Below the pieces are notes generated by a model, which saw nothing but the letters and a program-made list of their open reading frames with translations, ran no database searches and had not been told where the DNA came from. The position numbers and the translations under genes are program-made. Below, piece after piece: positions 34,389 through 38,118 of a stretch of 38,118 nucleotides of DNA. The DNA lies in the NCBI GenBank assembly GCA_022821865.1, contig JAJECW010000049.1, positions 1-38,118 on the forward strand. The letters run 5' to 3'. How positions within the stretch are numbered: the first letter of the stretch is position 1; the number at the start of each line of letters is the position of its first letter. The stretch is from Pseudomonadales bacterium (GTDB lineage Bacteria > Pseudomonadota > Gammaproteobacteria > Pseudomonadales > Pseudohongiellaceae).

Positions 34389-36196
34389 AATCTATCCCCA
34401 CTGGGAATATCATTCCAAGGTTTTTCCTTCATTATTTTCCTGATTTCTTCTGCGTACTTGCAGCCAATTGGATTCATGAAAGGGTCATACTTGGTTTTAG
34501 TTTTTTTATCAAGTATTTTCTCGTGCTCTACTTCATATTCGCAATGTTTTTTACCATCGTTTCCGTTTGGAGAATACATGGGATTTCCAGTGTTGTATCG
34601 GGAAAAAGCATCATCCCAAATTCGCTCCTTAACCGTGTCATCCTCATCTGCTTTGGTAGGGTCCCAACTCCAACCAGTGGCAGAATCACCGCTGAAATTA
34701 GGTACATGATGTTCTTCAAAATACATCAGTGCGTCATCATACAAATCATCCAGATAAGTCGAACCGGTACTCAAATTTGTGCGCCAATTCCAGAAATGGC
34801 CTACTGTCTTTGTCACTCCAGGGATATTGTCGATTTGCATCAATCCCCAGCCGTCCGGCGGGCCATACACAGGGTTTCCCGTACCACCGTACTGGAGACC
34901 CTCAAATTGCCTGTGCGAACTTTCTTTCCAGGCAACCGCCATTTTTTCATTGGATTCTCCTATGATTTCTTTCATTTTCTCCAAGGATGGATTGGTTCCA
35001 GTAATCGGGAATACCTCTTGATCGGACACTTTCGCGATTTCGTTTCCTCCCGAAGATACCGTTGCGGTCACTTCCACTGTTAAATTGCCCCCCTGAAGGA
35101 TGTTCCCCCAAGGTATCGTCCAACTGTTATTGAAAACATCTGTACCCGCAAGTCCGGATACCGTACCCACCCTTGGGATTCTTTCCAGGAAATCATGATG
35201 CTTGTCGACATAGAACCGCTTTGTCATCTGAACTGTCCTTGTCACCATGTTACCGTCCTCGTCCTCGACTTCAACTGTCTTGTCGAATTGGTAGATTTGT
35301 CTCTTTTTTCCAGTCTCGCGATTATAAAGATAGGCATGCCAGTCATATTCAATTTGGTATTCACTCCCGCTGAGCCCCTCGACCTCGGCGTTGAATGTCG
35401 CCACGGGCATGGCGGGGACCGCGGATATCAGCAGTTCATCGGTACCCGTTTTCGCGATCTCCACGACAGGGTCCGATTCATCGCCGGGATCTACGGTGCC
35501 TGGAACTGGCAGCGGATGCGGCACGACTTCGCAATCATCGGGGTCAACCGATATGCACAGGATCAGCACCTGCCGTATTCTGTAGAGAATGTACTCGATC
35601 ACCTTGATAATGTCGCATTCCGGGCCTGTTGTGGCGCAGTAGCTGTCGATCGTGGCGAACACGGCGCGTTCGGCGTTTTCCAGGGAGCCTCCAAATACCT
35701 CAACATTCAGGACGCTTTCCAAGGTATCCGAAATCACCCTGGCGACGCGGGAACCCGGATCCAGCGTCCTGCCATCCCGGAACTGCCGGAGATAATTCAA
35801 GGCCAGCAGCCTCGCGTCATAGTCGAACTGCGAAGTATTGTAGATGTTCAGGTTTGTCTCCTGCAGTGTCGTATCGTCGGGAATCACAATCAGTATCTTG
35901 TTGGGATACTGCGGATACAGATAACGGCCCCTGTGCAACACCGGATGTCGTGCCGCCCAATATCCGTCGTTACCTATCAACAAGCAGAAAACTGAGGAAA
36001 ATCCGATACAATTAAGTTGGTTGCTGTTCCAGACTTGGCTTGCGACTGTTACCGTTCCCCATAATGAGAAGCCTGCGGAGAATCCGTCGCCCGACTGCAG
36101 GAATTCCTCTTCATTCGGATTTTCGTCCACTTTGACTATGGGGATTTTGCCCCCACGGAAACGTCGCCTTCCAGATAGGCCGGATTCCCGACCCAC
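34385..36196 (-). CDS. C-terminal part of a large repeat protein, with lysozyme-like domain
   Basis: A 603-codon frame. The first residues (to about GGK) are probably not translated: the real protein seems to enter this frame near 36150 from the FG-GAP-like fragment by a frameshift. The middle part is unrecognised, with a hydrophobic IIKVIEYILYRIRQVLILCI stretch and several cysteines, then two beta-rich stretches. The last 200 residues resemble a lytic transglycosylase/lysozyme fold: putative catalytic Glu425 in AVAWKESSHRQF followed by DGWGLMQID. Composition drops to AT-rich DNA in the 3' half (below about 35400). The stop overlaps the downstream membrane-protein start by 4 nt. The layout resembles a toxin with a swapped-in C-terminus. 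Confidence 0.6.
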   Translation of the reverse strand: MGRESGLSGRRRFRGGKIPIVKVDENPNEEEFLQSGDGFSAGFSLWGTVTVASQVWNSNQLNCIGFSSVFCLLIGNDGYWAARHPVLHRGRYLYPQYPNKILIVIPDDTTLQETNLNIYNTSQFDYDARLLALNYLRQFRDGRTLDPGSRVARVISDTLESVLNVEVFGGSLENAERAVFATIDSYCATTGPECDIIKVIEYILYRIRQVLILCISVDPDDCEVVPHPLPVPGTVDPGDESDPVVEIAKTGTDELLISAVPAMPVATFNAEVEGLSGSEYQIEYDWHAYLYNRETGKKRQIYQFDKTVEVEDEDGNMVTRTVQMTKRFYVDKHHDFLERIPRVGTVSGLAGTDVFNNSWTIPWGNILQGGNLTVEVTATVSSGGNEIAKVSDQEVFPITGTNPSLEKMKEIIGESNEKMAVAWKESSHRQFEGLQYGGTGNPVYGPPDGWGLMQIDNIPGVTKTVGHFWNWRTNLSTGSTYLDDLYDDALMYFEEHHVPNFSGDSATGWSWDPTKADEDDTVKERIWDDAFSRYNTGNPMYSPNGNDGKKHCEYEVEHEKILDKKTKTKYDPFMNPIGCKYAEEIRKIMKEKPWNDIPSGDRL

Positions 36197-36423
36197 TCGG
36201 CCAGGTCGGAGAAGAATTTCTGGAACGTCTTGTCCAACGCCACGTGGCTGCCCGGAATCTCATGGATGTCGTCGTAGCCGCTGAATATGATCTGGTCCGC
36301 CGCGTTCTCGATCTGGCCGTCCAGACCCTTGAGCATCAGATCGATCACGCCGTCCGCGTTCAGATCGTGCAACCGGATCACCGGGTTGATCGGCACAAGG
36401 GGCGGCGCGGCGCCGCACCTCAT
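36136..36423 (-). pseudogene. Frame-shifted middle segment with FG-GAP/VCBS-like repeat
   Basis: This 95-codon frame reads INPVIRLHDLNADGVIDLML and DQIIFSGYDD, a calcium-binding FG-GAP/VCBS-like repeat that naturally continues the preceding frame (...TDLLIRNPVPG...FVLKGPDE) after one extra base in the GC run near 36390-36420. It ends at 36136, but one added A at the TTTT run (36145-36148) would join it to the next frame as VGAKIPIVKVDENPNE. It is best read as an internal piece of one gene, not a separate one. Confidence 0.6.
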
Positions 36424-38118
36424 CCGGACCCTTCAAAACGAATCCACCGCCGGCCTGTTGAATCATCACGAAATCCGCTACCGCGGGCACCACGCCGGGC
36501 ACCGGGTTCCGAATCAGCAGGTCCGTGAGCGAATCGCCGTCGATGAAACCTTTTTCCACCGTGTAGTTGGCGTTGAATCCGGGAAAGATTTCCGGGATGT
36601 TCCCCGGTGTGCTCAGGCTCCAGCGCGGGTCCGAACCGCCGTCGTGTTCGTCGCGGTTCCTGTGGCCGTCGTTGTCCGCGTCCCCGTCCGCGTCGGCGGC
36701 ATTGCGGGAATCAAACCCGTTCTCGATTTCCCAGATGTCGGTCATGCCGTCGTTGTCGTCGTCCGGGTCTTCGCTGTCGGGAATGCCGTCCCTGTCATGG
36801 TCCGGTGCGCCGGTCGCCTTCACCGCGGTCAGGCTCGCGGAGTCGCTGGCCGTGCCGCCGTCTCCGGTGCAGCTTACGGTAACATCGTGCGCGCCTTCGG
36901 CAAACGGGCCGACTTCCCGGGTTCCGCTGGTGGACAGGATGTCGCTTCCGTATTGACAGGAAGTGGCGCCGGCGCTCGCCCAGGTCATCTCCACCTTGTC
37001 CTGGTTCGCGGTGACGCTGGCTTTGGCAAGGCTGACGGTAACGGTGGGAAGCGGCGCGACGGTCAGTCTGGCGGTGGCGCGGTCCGTGCCGCCCGCTCCG
37101 GTGCAGGTGACGGTGAAGCGGTAGGCGCCTTTCGCATAGGGTCCGACCCGCTTGTTGCCCGACGTGGAGACCGGGGTTCCATCCAGGTCGCAGGAATTGG
37201 CCCGCACGCTGCTCCAGGTCAATGTGGACTTGCCGGTGTTCGCCGTGATCGTGGTCGGGTCCAGGCTTGCCGTGACTTCCGGGGCATCGGGCGTGGGCGG
37301 CGGGTCCACGGTGAGCGTGGCGCTGCCGTTGGCGGAACCACCGGGGCCGGTGCAGCTTACGGTGAAGGTGTGGCTGCCTTGCGAATACGGACCGACACTG
37401 GCGCTGCCGCTGGTGGCCACGGTGCTGTCGTTCCGGGAGCAGGAAGTCGCATGCTCGCTTTTCCACTTCAGAGTGGATGTTCCGGTATCCGCCGTGATGG
37501 TGTCGGGGTCCAGGCTCACCGTGACCGTCGGCGGCGCCGCCGGTTCCTCGGCGGTGAGCGTGACGGTGTCGCTGCTCGTGCCGCCGGTGCCGGTGCAACT
37601 GACCGTGAACGAGTGGTTTCCGGCGGAAAAAGGGCCCAGATTCGAGACCGTGCCGTTGACTCCACGCCGACTGCCGCCGTAGGAACAATAGTCACTGTCG
37701 CTGCTGGTCCAGGAGAGATTCACGGTGTCCATGTCCGCGACAACCGGGTTCTGGGACAGTGTGGCGGAAACCGAAGGCGCGAGCGCGTTTGCGGTCCAGT
37801 TCACCGTGCTCGTTTTGGAACCAAGACGGTTCTTGCAGGCAACCGCTGCGGATTTCGAGCCGGCTTCGCTGTAGGAATAGGGGCCGAAATTCCTGGAACC
37901 CGACTTGGCGGCGTTCGCGCTGTCGAGGATGCACGAATCCGCGTTGGCGCCGGTCCAGGAAACCCGCGCCGTTTCCGATCCGTTGGCCTTGACTGTCGCC
38001 GGAGAAACGCTCGCGCTGAGGGTAACAGCATTGATGGCTTCCCAATTGAAAGTGTGCGAGGTTGAACCACCGTCTCCGGAGCAGGAAAAGGTGAGGCTGT
38101 GTTTTCCGACCGGATACG
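36260..38118 (-). CDS. Large secreted repeat protein, N-terminal part (5' end outside window)
   Basis: The frame is open to the right edge, so the start is missing. It holds at least five Ig-like repeats of about 80 residues, each with a WTS/WSS-type core, a central Cys, a VGPY-type turn and SCTGxGG. Then come acidic thrombospondin-type-3 calcium motifs (DHDRDGIPDSEDPDDDNDG, DADGDADNDGHRNRDEHDGG) and an FG-GAP-like start (GFIDGDSLTDLLIRNP). The last 50 or so residues of this frame (from about 36415 down) are out-of-frame nonsense after a probable 1-nt insertion. Together with the two following frames it would form one cell-surface protein of more than 1200 residues. Confidence 0.7.
   Translation of the reverse strand, partial: YPVGKHSLTFSCSGDGGSTSHTFNWEAINAVTLSASVSPATVKANGSETARVSWTGANADSCILDSANAAKSGSRNFGPYSYSEAGSKSAAVACKNRLGSKTSTVNWTANALAPSVSATLSQNPVVADMDTVNLSWTSSDSDYCSYGGSRRGVNGTVSNLGPFSAGNHSFTVSCTGTGGTSSDTVTLTAEEPAAPPTVTVSLDPDTITADTGTSTLKWKSEHATSCSRNDSTVATSGSASVGPYSQGSHTFTVSCTGPGGSANGSATLTVDPPPTPDAPEVTASLDPTTITANTGKSTLTWSSVRANSCDLDGTPVSTSGNKRVGPYAKGAYRFTVTCTGAGGTDRATARLTVAPLPTVTVSLAKASVTANQDKVEMTWASAGATSCQYGSDILSTSGTREVGPFAEGAHDVTVSCTGDGGTASDSASLTAVKATGAPDHDRDGIPDSEDPDDDNDGMTDIWEIENGFDSRNAADADGDADNDGHRNRDEHDGGSDPRWSLSTPGNIPEIFPGFNANYTVEKGFIDGDSLTDLLIRNPVPGVVPAVADFVMIQQAGGGFVLKGPDEVRRRAAPCADQPGDPVARSERGRRDRSDAQGSGRPDRERGGPDHIQRLRRHP
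36808..38118 (-). repeat. Tandem Ig-like coding repeats, about 240 bp each
   Basis: At least five copies run to the window edge. Typical units read TVSLDPDTITADTGTSTLKW and ASLDPTTITANTGKSTLTW, ending FTVSCTGPGGSANGSATLTV or FTVTCTGAGGTDRATARLTV. The two middle copies are the most alike, suggesting expansion by duplication. Confidence 0.75.

Noticed and set aside
36287-38065. A 592-codon plus-strand frame opposite the repeat protein
   Set aside because: Antisense shadow of the Ig-like repeats, with Arg/Gly/Val-rich nonsense composition.
36808-38118. CRISPR-like array
   Set aside because: The periodic repeats are about 240 bp, in frame and encode Ig-like domains; no short repeats with unique spacers exist.

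Overview
The window is GC-rich bacterial DNA, most likely from a Gammaproteobacterium. Supporting this are an adjacent fabA/fabB pair, manC/galU, two TonB-dependent receptors, DUF6152/DUF6351 proteins, tightly overlapping genes and REP-type repeats with a decayed REP-associated transposase. I infer an uncultured, probably aquatic or host-associated aerobe. Nothing in the window points to a methanotroph.

The left part (about 0.5-9.6 kb) is a sterol biosynthesis locus. A plus-strand squalene synthase gene converges on a minus-strand operon. In transcription order the operon holds an SdmB-type reductase, an SdmA-type Rieske oxygenase, an ERG24-like sterol C-14 reductase, CYP51, and one continuous 1152-residue gene in which squalene monooxygenase is fused to oxidosqualene cyclase. 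Together these take farnesyl diphosphate to squalene, oxidosqualene, a lanosterol-type tetracycle, then C-14 demethylation, delta-14 reduction and C-4 demethylation. The fused epoxidase-cyclase is the most striking item. Two further genes upstream on the same strand (a membrane-anchored protein of unknown function and a secreted PD40 beta-propeller) may belong to the same transcript.

The middle (11.5-27.3 kb) is accessory metabolism and envelope: a TonB receptor with a glycine-rich plug; a second TonB receptor followed by a coupled operon of superinfection-immunity-like protein, serine hydrolase and YdeI/OmdA protein; glutaryl-CoA dehydrogenase divergent from a CHRD protein; a DUF6351 lipoprotein hydrolase; a small secreted unknown; a heme lipoprotein/HupE/membrane-anchor operon; and a DUF6152 plus lipoprotein pair. 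tRNA-Thr(TGT) follows.

From 27.7 to 32.5 kb lie housekeeping genes: manC-galU (nucleotide sugars, TGATG overlap), divergent from fabA-fabB-DsbD alpha domain. A truncated REP-associated transposase and a repeat-rich gap lead into 33.3-38.1 kb. That end region holds a large secreted repeat protein running off the right edge. It is broken by two apparent frameshifts and ends in an AT-rich lysozyme-like C-terminal domain that overlaps by 4 nt a membrane-anchored beta-propeller gene. The layout resembles an effector with its immunity partner.

Repeats are prominent: three copies of a hairpin that looks like a bidirectional terminator with conserved flanks, a TCAGAGCTTCCCT palindrome family, at least five REP-like elements, and a run of consecutive hairpins at the left edge. 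No CRISPR array or rRNA was seen.
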